DNA of 18,482 bases from an uncultured Bacteroidales bacterium. GTDB lineage: Bacteria > Bacteroidota > Bacteroidia > Bacteroidales > P3. Position numbers and translations under genes: made by a program. Positions 1-6,783 of the stretch are shown here, piece after piece; the stretch's first letter is position 1; each line of letters starts with the position of its first letter. The DNA lies in contig CAMWIS010000016.1 of NCBI GenBank assembly GCA_947174375.1, positions 1 to 18,482 on the forward strand, read 5' to 3'. The notes under the pieces were generated by a model. The model ran no database searches, was not told the DNA's origin, and saw only the letters and a program-made list of their open reading frames with translations.

Positions 1-569
1 ACGGCGGTCATGAGCTTGAGGTTGTTGTCCGGAATACGCGCGAAGAACGTGCCTTGCGCCCCCATGACGAGTTCGCCGGGGTTGAAGGGCGGTTCAATCG
101 TACCCATCGGGGACGTCTTCGTCACCGCGCCCATCGGGGAGGTGGGGGAGTACTGGCCTTTCGTCAGACCGTAAATCTGGTTGTTGAACAACAGGATGTT
201 GAGGTCCATGTTGCGGCGTACCACGTGGATGAAGTGGTTGCCGCCGATGGCCAACGAGTCGCCGTCACCCGTGTTGACCCATACGCTCAGGTGCGGATTG
301 GTCATTTTGACGCCCGAGGCGATGGCGTTGGCGCGGCCGTGGATGCTGTGGAAACCGTAGGTGTTCACGTAATAGGGGAAACGCGACGAGCAACCGATGC
401 CCGAAACGAGCACGAATTTCTCTTTCTTGTAACCGATTTTCGGGAAAACGCTTTCCACGGCGGCCAAAATAGCGTGCGAACCGCAACCGGGGCACCATTT
501 GACCATCTGGTCGCTCATGAAGTCGTCTTTCGTGAGCGGGGTATTCGATTTTTCTATTTCGATTTTCAT
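1..569 (-). CDS. korB: 2-oxoglutarate:ferredoxin oxidoreductase, beta subunit (partial, C-terminus outside window)
   Basis: The ATG lies at 569-567 and 189 codons are visible before the left edge cuts the gene. This is the thiamine-diphosphate (ThDP) subunit of a 2-oxoacid:ferredoxin oxidoreductase, which oxidatively decarboxylates a 2-oxoacid to its acyl-CoA and reduces ferredoxin in the cytoplasm. Visible signatures are CPGCG at residues 26-30 (cluster-binding cysteines of the beta subunit), SGIGCSSR near 56-63, and the ThDP/Mg motif GDGD at 101-104 followed by NN at 129-130 and QIYGLTKGQ at 131-139. It lies 31 bp after korA in the same direction, so the two are very likely one operon. No Shine-Dalgarno sequence is evident, which is common in Bacteroidota. 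2-oxoglutarate is the preferred substrate by family resemblance; a related 2-oxoacid cannot be excluded. Confidence 0.93.
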   Translation of the reverse strand, partial: MKIEIEKSNTPLTKDDFMSDQMVKWCPGCGSHAILAAVESVFPKIGYKKEKFVLVSGIGCSSRFPYYVNTYGFHSIHGRANAIASGVKMTNPHLSVWVNTGDGDSLAIGGNHFIHVVRRNMDLNILLFNNQIYGLTKGQYSPTSPMGAVTKTSPMGTIEPPFNPGELVMGAQGTFFARIPDNNLKLMTA

Positions 570-600
570 GTTGATAGCAATTATAGGTTTGACGGTTCCC

Positions 601-2445
601 TTATTTTAACAGTTTTTTGAAGCAATCCACGAGTTCGTGTACCGTGAACGGCAGGCCCTGTACCTTGTTGTAGGTCTGCATCGGGATATGGGCGAACTTG
701 CCGCGGAGGTAGTTGACGAACTGCCCGTCGTTCAATTCGCAGACCACGACTTTCTTGTGGCCCGACAGGATGGATTCCGTATTGCGCGGCAGCGGCATGA
801 TGTAGTTGAAATGCGCGTGCGCGATCGAAGCGCCGTTTTCCTGCATGGCTTCGACGGCCGAGCGGACGGCGCCTTCCGTGCCGCCCCAGCTTACGACGAG
901 CAGGTCGGCCTTCGGGTCGCCGAACAGCGTCTGTTCGGGAATGTCAAGCGCCACGCGTTCCACTTTCTCGCGGCGGTTGCGCACCATCTTCTCGTGGTTG
1001 AGCGGGTCGGTGGTCAGGTTACCGATAACGTCTTCCTTCTCCAAGCCGCCGATGCGGTGGCGCAGGCCTTCGGTGCCCGGAATCGCCCAGTAGCGCGCCA
1101 ACGTTTCGGGGTTGCGGCGGTAGGGCTTGAATTCGGGGTCGTTGGCGGCGGCCAGCGGCGGGTGGATTTCCGGCATATCGGCCATCTTCGGGATGCGGAA
1201 CAGCTGCGAGCCGTTGCCGAGCGAACCGTCCGAGAGCAGGATGACCGGCGTCATGTGTTCCATCGCGATACGGGCCGCTTCAAACGCGAAGTAGAAGCAG
1301 TTGGCCGGCGTGGAGGAAGCCACGACCACGAGCGGCGCTTCACCGTTGCGGCCGTAAAGGGCTTGGTACAGGTCGGACTGTTCCGATTTCGTCGGCAGAC
1401 CCGTCGAAGGGCCGCCGCGCTGTACGTCAACGAGTACGAGCGGCAGTTCGGTCATGACGGCCAGGCCGAGGGCTTCGCTCTTGAGCGAAAGGCCGGGGCC
1501 GGAAGTCGTCGTGCAGGCCATCGCGCCCGCAAAGGACGCCCCGATGGCGGAGCAGATGCCGGCGATTTCGTCTTCGGCCTGGAAGGCTTTGGCGCCTAAG
1601 GATTTGTGCTTGATGATTTCGACCAGGATGTCCGTGGCCGGCGTAATGGGGTAGGAACCGAGGAACAGCGGGCGGCCCGATTTCTCGGAGGCGGCCAACA
1701 GGCCCCAGGCCGTGGCCACGTTACCCGTGATGTTGCGGTAGCGGCCCTTGGGCATTTTGGCCGGCGCCACCGAAATGTGGGATTCCACGATTTCGGCCGT
1801 GTCGGCGTAGTCGTAACCGGCGCGCAACACGGTCTTGTTCACCTCTATCATCTGCGGCTTCTTCTTGAATTTGGCCTCGAAGAAGTGATAGGTCGGCGTC
1901 ATGTCGCGGTCGAAGATGAAGTAAATCATACCCAACGCGAACATATTGCGCGTCTTGTCCATCGTCTTGACGTCCAAGCCGGCGGGCTCCAGCGCCTTGC
2001 GCGTGAGCGAGGAAATCGGCGCGGCCACGAGGTTGTAGCTCGTCAGGCTGCCGTCGATGAGCGGGTTCGTCGTATAGCCGGCTTTCTGCAAAGTCTCTTC
2101 CGTAAACGTGTCGGCGTCCACGATAATCGTGGCGCCTTTCTGAGCCCATTTGAGGTTGGCTTTCAAGGAGGCCGGGTTCATGGCCACCAATACGTCGCAC
2201 AGGTCACCGGAGGTGCTGATGCGTTTCTGCCCCACGTGGATTTGGAAGCCCGAAACGCCGGCCACCGTATTGTGCGGCGCGCGGATTTCGGCCGGATAGT
2301 CGGGGAACGTGGCCAAGTCGTTGCCGGCCAAGGCCGCCGAGTCGGAAAATAGCGTGCCGATCAACTGCATGCCGTCGCCCGAGTCGCCGACAAACTTGAC
2401 CACCACGTCCTGTTTCTCTACCGAAGAAAGTTTCTTTGCAGACAT
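601..2445 (-). CDS. korA: 2-oxoglutarate:ferredoxin oxidoreductase, alpha subunit with fused gamma domain
   Basis: A 614-residue cytoplasmic subunit, the partner of korB. Residues about 14-205 form the gamma domain (FVGDSGDGMQLIG at 18-30; a PDYPAEIRAP stretch near 48-57). This is followed by the pyrimidine-binding domain from about 240, with SYPITPATDI at 264-273, TSGPGLSLKSE at 314-324 and RGGPSTGLPT at 343-352. A transketolase-C-like domain occupies roughly the last 110 residues. The length and domain order match the gamma-alpha fusion typical of KorA. The start at 2445 gives the usual short tail ahead of the gamma domain. Transcription probably starts near 2566 from the promoter at 2571-2602, giving a leader of about 120 nt that can form hairpins. 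The adjacent ferredoxin gene suggests the electron acceptor. Confidence 0.95.
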   Translation of the reverse strand: MSAKKLSSVEKQDVVVKFVGDSGDGMQLIGTLFSDSAALAGNDLATFPDYPAEIRAPHNTVAGVSGFQIHVGQKRISTSGDLCDVLVAMNPASLKANLKWAQKGATIIVDADTFTEETLQKAGYTTNPLIDGSLTSYNLVAAPISSLTRKALEPAGLDVKTMDKTRNMFALGMIYFIFDRDMTPTYHFFEAKFKKKPQMIEVNKTVLRAGYDYADTAEIVESHISVAPAKMPKGRYRNITGNVATAWGLLAASEKSGRPLFLGSYPITPATDILVEIIKHKSLGAKAFQAEDEIAGICSAIGASFAGAMACTTTSGPGLSLKSEALGLAVMTELPLVLVDVQRGGPSTGLPTKSEQSDLYQALYGRNGEAPLVVVASSTPANCFYFAFEAARIAMEHMTPVILLSDGSLGNGSQLFRIPKMADMPEIHPPLAAANDPEFKPYRRNPETLARYWAIPGTEGLRHRIGGLEKEDVIGNLTTDPLNHEKMVRNRREKVERVALDIPEQTLFGDPKADLLVVSWGGTEGAVRSAVEAMQENGASIAHAHFNYIMPLPRNTESILSGHKKVVVCELNDGQFVNYLRGKFAHIPMQTYNKVQGLPFTVHELVDCFKKLLK

Positions 2446-2477
2446 AATAGGTTGTATATTTTTATCTTACTTACGCT

Positions 2478-2564
2478 AAAAAGGCACAAACGCCGCCGTT
2501 TCCGCGACTCTGTGCCCGTATCGTCGTTTTCTCACGGCACCTTGGTAAGGGATGCCTTTATGAG
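2478..2564 (-). promoter_or_regulatory. structured korA leader with terminator-like hairpin (candidate attenuator)
   Basis: Read on the minus strand, the predicted korA transcript begins with a three-part hairpin: CTCA/TGAG (2561-2564 with 2531-2534), GGCA/TGCC (2553-2556 with 2536-2539) and CTT/AAG. About 15 nt further on, a six-pair stem GGCACA/TGTGCC (2511-2516 with 2483-2488) encloses 22 GC-rich bases and runs straight into TTTTT (2482-2478), the form of an intrinsic terminator. The 3' arm of the first hairpin (2536-2540) is also complementary over five bases to the 5' arm of the terminator (2512-2516), so the two structures could exclude each other. I do not recognise a known riboswitch class here. 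That it regulates is inference from pairing alone, and the stems are short. Confidence 0.4.
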
Positions 2565-2570
2565 AAAGAG

Positions 2571-2602
2571 CAAAATTAACTAAAAAAGTTCTAAATAGCA
2601 AA
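2571..2602 (-). promoter_or_regulatory. Bacteroides-type promoter of korAB
   Basis: On the minus strand, TTTG at 2602-2599 and TAATTTTG at 2578-2571 are separated by 20 bp. They match the Bacteroidota consensus (-33 TTTG; -7 TAnnTTTG). The -33 element lies inside the T-tract of the ferredoxin terminator, so the two signals are interleaved. The expected start of transcription is near 2566, about 120 nt before the korA ATG. Confidence 0.6.
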
Positions 2603-2630
2603 AAAAAACCGCCCGTTTCGGGGCGGTTTT
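2601..2630 (-). terminator. intrinsic terminator of the ferredoxin gene
   Basis: A perfect ten-pair stem (2621-2630 with 2605-2614) around a six-base loop. On the minus strand it ends in a run of eight T (2608-2601). It begins 15 bp past the ferredoxin stop codon, so it ends that transcript before korA. Confidence 0.9.
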
Positions 2631-2645
2631 AAATTGTGGGCTCGT

Positions 2646-2816
2646 TTATTCCTCAGGCGCGATAGCTTCCTGCGGGCAAACGGCGGCACAGCTGCCGCAG
2701 CTGACGCACGTATCCGGGTCGATGGAGTACGGCGTACCGGCCGTGATGGCGCCTACCGGGCATTCCGATTCGCAGGTGCCGCAGCTGACGCAATTGTCAG
2801 AAATTTTGTAAGCCAT
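2646..2816 (-). CDS. 2[4Fe-4S] ferredoxin, 56 aa
   Basis: A small gene with ATG at 2816-2814, TAA at 2648-2646 and 56 residues. Two copies of the CxxCxxCxxxCP cluster motif are visible (first cysteines C9, C12, C15, C19; second C37, C40, C43, C47), which is the full clostridial-type 2[4Fe-4S] ferredoxin pattern in an ordinary length for the family. It is a soluble low-potential electron carrier. Its position directly upstream of korAB, on the same strand, suggests that it accepts electrons from the 2-oxoacid oxidoreductase, but it also has its own promoter (2849-2879) and terminator (2601-2630), so it is transcribed separately and could serve other enzymes. Confidence is high in the family and moderate in the specific partner. 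Confidence 0.95.
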   Translation of the reverse strand: MAYKISDNCVSCGTCESECPVGAITAGTPYSIDPDTCVSCGSCAAVCPQEAIAPEE

Positions 2817-2848
2817 AGTGATATGAATTTTAGGGTTGTTTTCGACGG

Positions 2849-2879
2849 CAAAAATATAACTTTTTACGGAATTGTCAAA
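2849..2879 (-). promoter_or_regulatory. Bacteroides-type promoter of the ferredoxin gene
   Basis: On the minus strand, TTTG at 2879-2876 and TATTTTTG at 2856-2849 are separated by 19 bp, a full match to the Bacteroidota sigma consensus. The expected transcription start is near 2843, leaving a leader of about 25 nt. The element lies just past the stop of the sugar transferase gene. Confidence 0.7.
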
Positions 2880-2888
2880 GTTTTAGGC

Positions 2889-4367
2889 CTATTGTCCTTC
2901 GCCTTTGAACACGACGCCGATCGTATAGAGGAGGATTTTCAGATCCATCGTCAGCGACTGGTTTTCCAAATAGACCATGTCGTAGGCGAGGCGTTCTATC
3001 ATTTCGGGCACGTTTTCGGCATAGCCGTATTGGGTCTCGCCCCAGGACGTCAGGCCGGGTTTTACATTGAACAACAGCCGGTAATGCGGCGCGCTCCTTA
3101 CGATTTGTTCCACGAAATAGGCGCGTTCGGGCCGCGGGCCCACCAAGGCCATGTCGCCTTTGAGCACGTTGTAGAGTTGCGGCAGTTCGTCGATGCGGTA
3201 TTTGCGCATAATCCGGCCCCAAGGCGTGATGCGGGCGTCGTGGTCGGAGGCCAACAGCGGCCGGTCGGTCTCGGCGTTCACGTACATGGAACGGAACTTG
3301 TAGATATCGAACGGTTTACCATGCAGACCCAAACGCTCCTGTTTGTAGAGGACGGGGCCGGGGGAGGAACGGCGCACGCGGCAGGCGGCGTAAACCAACA
3401 GCGGCGAGAGCAGGAGGCCGGCCACGGTGCAGGCCACGATTTCGAAGCCGCGGCGGATGCAGCGTTGCCAAAACGGCATACGGTCGAACGAAAGTCTGAT
3501 GAACGGGTCGCTCTGTAGCGAATAGTGTCGGACGGCGCCGAGCAGGATGTTTTCGGTCGAGGGGCGGATGTGGACGATGAGGTGCGGCGCCAGGCATTGC
3601 GACAGGATGAGCGGCAGCGCGTTCTCTTCGCCCGTTTCCGGGAATACGAAAACCTCCTCCACCGTAAGGCCGTGCAGCGTCTGTTCGATGTCGTCCAGGC
3701 CGCCGAGGCGGGGGAGCGGGAATGGTTCGGATGCCGCCGGCGTTTGAATGGGGATATAGCCTTTCAGGCAGAGCCCGTCCGGGTTCTTGCGTCGGAGCTG
3801 TGCCACGAAATGGCGGGCGGCGGGGCCGTCGCCGACAATCAACGTGTTGAAGCCGATGCGTCCGCGGCGCAGTTGGCGGCGGATATGCCGCGTCAGCCCC
3901 CAGCGCGTGAGCAGGCAGAGCGGGAAGTAGGTGGCGAACAGCGCCACGCCGTAGATATAATAATCGGTATAACGGGCGATGTAATCGTCTAAGATGATGA
4001 GGAAGAACAGGAGCAGCGTGCCGCTGAAACAGGCTTTCAGGCTTTGGCTCAAATCCAGCGTGTAGGTCTTGCGGTAGATATGGTGGTAATAGCCGAACAG
4101 GCTGTGCCACAGACACCAAAACAGCGGGATAAGCAACAGGCTGCGGAAAAAGGTCGGGTCTTGCAGCAGCGCGTCGTCGAGTCGGTCGAACGCCACGCCC
4201 TCGGTATGCTTGCGGAACGCGAAGAACAGCACCCAGGCCACGGCGGCCGCGAGCCAGTCGCCGGCGATATAGATGCCTTGCAACAGCGGCCGCCGTAGCG
4301 AACGCATGGGGCGTTGCGGGGCGGAACCGTCCGGTGCGGGCGTGTTGTGCGGGGGCATGGGGTTCAT
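2889..4367 (-). CDS. polyprenyl-phosphate sugar-1-phosphate transferase (WbaP/WcaJ-like)
   Basis: A 492-residue inner-membrane enzyme that moves a sugar-1-phosphate from a nucleotide sugar onto undecaprenyl phosphate, the first step of making a surface polysaccharide or glycan. Hydrophobic segments lie near 35-50, 75-92, 113-129 and 137-157, then a nucleotide-binding-like middle domain (LIVGDGPAARHF at 176-187), a further membrane segment at 307-328, and the catalytic bacterial sugar transferase domain (KFRSM at 357-361, DELPQLYNVL at 393-402, LVGPRPE at 408-414). The reading frame stays open upstream, but that extension would run antisense through pcm, so I chose the ATG at 4367. The gene stands alone with no glycosyltransferase cluster beside it. 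The sugar it uses cannot be read from the sequence. Confidence 0.9.
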   Translation of the reverse strand: MNPMPPHNTPAPDGSAPQRPMRSLRRPLLQGIYIAGDWLAAAVAWVLFFAFRKHTEGVAFDRLDDALLQDPTFFRSLLLIPLFWCLWHSLFGYYHHIYRKTYTLDLSQSLKACFSGTLLLFFLIILDDYIARYTDYYIYGVALFATYFPLCLLTRWGLTRHIRRQLRRGRIGFNTLIVGDGPAARHFVAQLRRKNPDGLCLKGYIPIQTPAASEPFPLPRLGGLDDIEQTLHGLTVEEVFVFPETGEENALPLILSQCLAPHLIVHIRPSTENILLGAVRHYSLQSDPFIRLSFDRMPFWQRCIRRGFEIVACTVAGLLLSPLLVYAACRVRRSSPGPVLYKQERLGLHGKPFDIYKFRSMYVNAETDRPLLASDHDARITPWGRIMRKYRIDELPQLYNVLKGDMALVGPRPERAYFVEQIVRSAPHYRLLFNVKPGLTSWGETQYGYAENVPEMIERLAYDMVYLENQSLTMDLKILLYTIGVVFKGEGQ

Positions 4368-4384
4368 GTCGCTCTTATTTTCCA

Positions 4385-4392
4385 CAAAGTTA
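4385..4392 (-). promoter_or_regulatory. possible -7 element for the sugar transferase gene
   Basis: TAACTTTG on the minus strand fits the TAnnTTTG consensus and lies 17 bp before the chosen ATG, implying a very short leader. No TTG is found at the expected -33 distance, so this is weak support. It lies in the 90-bp divergent gap shared with pcm. Confidence 0.3.
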
Positions 4393-4457
4393 CATTTTAT
4401 TGCGGAATATTCGTATTTTCGCCGACGATTTGATGATATCCTATTGTAAGAGAGGTC

Positions 4458-5147
4458 ATGGAAGATACGTTTCGACATAAAGGACTGCGTAAGAAGATGG
4501 TGGAAGACCTGCTGGCGCGCGTGGAAATAGAAGGGCTGGATAGGCAGACGGTGGCGGAGAAGAAGCGGCAGGTATGCCGCGCCATAGAGGAAGTGCCGCG
4601 CCATTGTTTCATCGATACGGCTTTCGATTCGTTCGCCTATCAAGACCGCGCGTTCCCCATCGGCGACGGGCAGACGATTTCGCAGCCGTCCACGGTCTTG
4701 GCGCAGACGGTGCTGTTGGACGTAAGCCCCGGCAACAAAATCTTAGAGGTGGGCACGGGTTCCGGCTATCAGGCCATGGTGCTGGAACGTTTGGGTGCAA
4801 AGGTATATACGATTGAGCGTCAGAAGGAAGTCTATCTCCGTACCAAGCAGTTGTTGCAGGCGATGGGGAGTTTGGTGCGCACGTATTTCGGCGACGGCTA
4901 CCAGGGCGTGCCGGACGAGGCACCTTTCGATAAGATTTTGATTACGTGTGCCGCGCCCGAAATCTCGGTGGCCTTGCTGAACCAATTGAAGCCGGGCGGC
5001 CGGCTCGTGGTGCCCGTGGGGCAGGACGAATGCGAGATGACGTGCATCTTCAAGGCGGCCGACGGCAGGCTCACGCGCACCCGCCACGGGCATTTCCGTT
5101 TCGTGCCGATGTTGAGTAAAACGAATGTGCCGCACTACGGCAAATAA
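4458..5147 (+). CDS. pcm: protein-L-isoaspartate O-methyltransferase
   Basis: A 229-residue cytoplasmic repair enzyme that uses S-adenosylmethionine to methylate isoaspartyl residues in aged proteins. Visible family signatures are DRAFPIGDGQTISQPSTVLAQ (63-83), the AdoMet-binding loop EVGTGSGYQ (97-105), FDKILITCAAPEI (157-169) and LKPGGRLVVPVG (177-188). The length is slightly above the family norm because of an N-terminal helix-like stretch of about 45 residues. AGAGAGG stands just before the ATG as a likely ribosome site. The gene is followed 12 bp later by birA on the same strand, so they probably share a transcript. A near-match to a -7 element (TATTTTCG, 4414-4421) lies upstream but lacks a clear -33 partner. 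Confidence 0.95.
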   Translation: MEDTFRHKGLRKKMVEDLLARVEIEGLDRQTVAEKKRQVCRAIEEVPRHCFIDTAFDSFAYQDRAFPIGDGQTISQPSTVLAQTVLLDVSPGNKILEVGTGSGYQAMVLERLGAKVYTIERQKEVYLRTKQLLQAMGSLVRTYFGDGYQGVPDEAPFDKILITCAAPEISVALLNQLKPGGRLVVPVGQDECEMTCIFKAADGRLTRTRHGHFRFVPMLSKTNVPHYGK

Positions 5148-5159
5148 ATACGGGGTATC

Positions 5160-5948
5160 GTGAGGATTTTCCATGAACCGGACTTGAGTTCCACGAATAC
5201 CGTCCTCAAGGCGCGCATCGAGGCGCGGCAATACCGGCGGTTCCCGATGGCGTTGACGGCCGAGGCCCAGACGGCCGGGCGCGGCGTGGGGCGCAATGTG
5301 TGGTGCAGCGACAAGGGGGCGAACGCCCTGTTCTCCTTGGCGTTCAAGCCTACCTTCCTGTTGGCCGAACACCAGTTCCTGTTGAATATGGCGTTGAGCC
5401 TGTCGATGTTGCACACGTTGGATGCGTGGGCGCGCGGGCGGCGCCTGCCGTCGGCCTGTTTCCACCTCAAATGGCCGAACGACCTCTATGTAAACGAAAA
5501 GAAATTGGGCGGCATCCTGTTTGAAGTCTCGGTTATGGGCAACCGTTGCGCCTGGGCGGTGATGGGCGTGGGGGTCAATGTGAACCAGCGCGTGTTTCCG
5601 CCCGAACTGCCGAATCCGGCGGCCTTGTGCACGCTGACGGATGCGGCCGCGCCGATCGATATGGCGGCCCTGCGGCAAGCGTTCATCCGGCGGGCGGCAC
5701 GCGATTACCGGCGGCTGGAACGCCGCCTGCGGCACCATACGTCGGCCGCCCTGTTGTCCCGCTATAAGGCAGCCTATCTCAAACGCCTGCTGTTCTTCGG
5801 GCAGGAACGTACCTATATTTGTATGGGGGAACGGATGCGTGCGCGGCTGACGGGCGTGGACGACTACGGGCAGGCCTTGGTGGAGGCGGCCGACGGCCGT
5901 CGTTTCAGCTGCGGGCTGAAGGAATTGCAATACGTGTTCGGAAGCTGA
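5160..5948 (+). CDS. birA: biotin--[acetyl-CoA-carboxylase] ligase, class I (no DNA-binding domain)
   Basis: A 262-residue enzyme that activates biotin with ATP and attaches it to the carrier lysine of biotin-dependent carboxylases. The catalytic core shows STNT near 11-14, the biotinyl-AMP loop AGRGVGRNVW at 39-48, KWPNDLYV at 104-111 and KLGGILFE at 115-122. A C-terminal SH3-like domain follows (about 210-262). There is no N-terminal helix-turn-helix, so it should be a ligase only and not the biotin repressor. The start is a GTG at 5160, because the next in-frame ATG (residue 30) would remove conserved sequence. Its last 44 bp overlap the end of ispE on the other strand. The adenylation loop departs from the usual GRGRRGR pattern but keeps the key glycines and arginine. 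Confidence 0.93.
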   Translation: MRIFHEPDLSSTNTVLKARIEARQYRRFPMALTAEAQTAGRGVGRNVWCSDKGANALFSLAFKPTFLLAEHQFLLNMALSLSMLHTLDAWARGRRLPSACFHLKWPNDLYVNEKKLGGILFEVSVMGNRCAWAVMGVGVNVNQRVFPPELPNPAALCTLTDAAAPIDMAALRQAFIRRAARDYRRLERRLRHHTSAALLSRYKAAYLKRLLFFGQERTYICMGERMRARLTGVDDYGQALVEAADGRRFSCGLKELQYVFGS

Positions 5949-6765
5949 CGCAGTCGGCGGGGAAGGCGCGGCGCGCTTCGGCGGCCGGCTCTTCGCGGAA
6001 CAGCCCGAACAGGGCGGCGCCGCTGCCGCTCAACGAAGCGTAGAACGCCCCCAGTCCATAGAATTTCTCTTTGATTTCCCGAAGCAGCGGCAGTTGCGGG
6101 AACAGCGTCTTTTCAAAATCGTTTTCGATACATTGCGGCCAGTCGGCTACGGGACGGCCCAGGAGTTGCGGCAGCGCGGGGCGGCCGGCTTGCGGCCGCG
6201 CGCCGGCATAGGCCTGTGCCGTGGAGATATGCACCGGCGGCACGATAATCCACAGGTGGCAGGGCGGGGCGTCGGCCCCGGGCGTAAGCCGTTCCAAAAC
6301 GTCGCCCTTGCCGGTCGCGCGGGCGGGCGCGTCTGCGCTGAAGAAAGCGCAGTCGCTGCCGAGGGGGCGGCTCAGCGCTTCTATGTCCGGAACGGAAAGT
6401 CCCAATTCAAACAGCTGATTCAGTCCGATAAGCGTGTGGGTGGCGTCGGAAGAGCCGCCCCCCAAGCCGGCGCCTGAGGGCACCGTCTTGTGCAGCCGCA
6501 GGCTGCACGCCGGCAGCGTCCGCCCTTGCTGCGCCAAGTGGCGGCGCATCGCCTCGCGGGCGCGGCATACGAGGTTGTCCGCGGGCTCGCCGTCCAGGGG
6601 CGCGCCGCTCAGGATAAATTCGTCCCGTTCGGCCGGCAGGATTTCCAAAACGTCATACCATTCCCGCACCGGCAGAAACACGGTGTCGAGGTCGTGGAAC
6701 CCGTCCGGCCGCTTGGCTACGATTTGCAGCCCGAGGTTGATCTTGCAGTAAGGAAACAGAATCAT
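5905..6765 (-). CDS. ispE: 4-diphosphocytidyl-2-C-methyl-D-erythritol kinase
   Basis: A 286-residue GHMP-family kinase that phosphorylates CDP-methylerythritol in the non-mevalonate (MEP) isoprenoid pathway. Visible are the N-terminal KINLGL with Lys8, the ATP-binding loop PSGAGLGGGSSDA at 96-108, GSDCAFF at 136-142 with catalytic Asp138, and the glycine-rich LSGSGAALFG near the C-terminal end. The length is normal for IspE. It starts 18 bp after the rho stop and is probably co-transcribed with rho. Its final 44 bp overlap birA tail to tail, with no separate terminator in between. Its presence shows that the organism uses the MEP route. Confidence 0.95.
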   Translation of the reverse strand: MILFPYCKINLGLQIVAKRPDGFHDLDTVFLPVREWYDVLEILPAERDEFILSGAPLDGEPADNLVCRAREAMRRHLAQQGRTLPACSLRLHKTVPSGAGLGGGSSDATHTLIGLNQLFELGLSVPDIEALSRPLGSDCAFFSADAPARATGKGDVLERLTPGADAPPCHLWIIVPPVHISTAQAYAGARPQAGRPALPQLLGRPVADWPQCIENDFEKTLFPQLPLLREIKEKFYGLGAFYASLSGSGAALFGLFREEPAAEARRAFPADCVSFRTRIAIPSARS

Positions 6766-6783
6766 GGCCGTATCGCCGGGGCC

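Noticed and set aside
93..151. Apparent tandem repeat in korB (SPMG-x-T repeated)
   Set aside because: KorB proteins of Bacteroidota normally have a similar Ser/Thr/Gly-rich stretch after the ThDP site, so this is family sequence rather than a new duplication.
4368..4643. Upstream extension of the sugar transferase reading frame
   Set aside because: It would run antisense through the start of pcm, and the predicted peptide is unlike transferase N-termini. The ATG at 4367 gives a family-like start.
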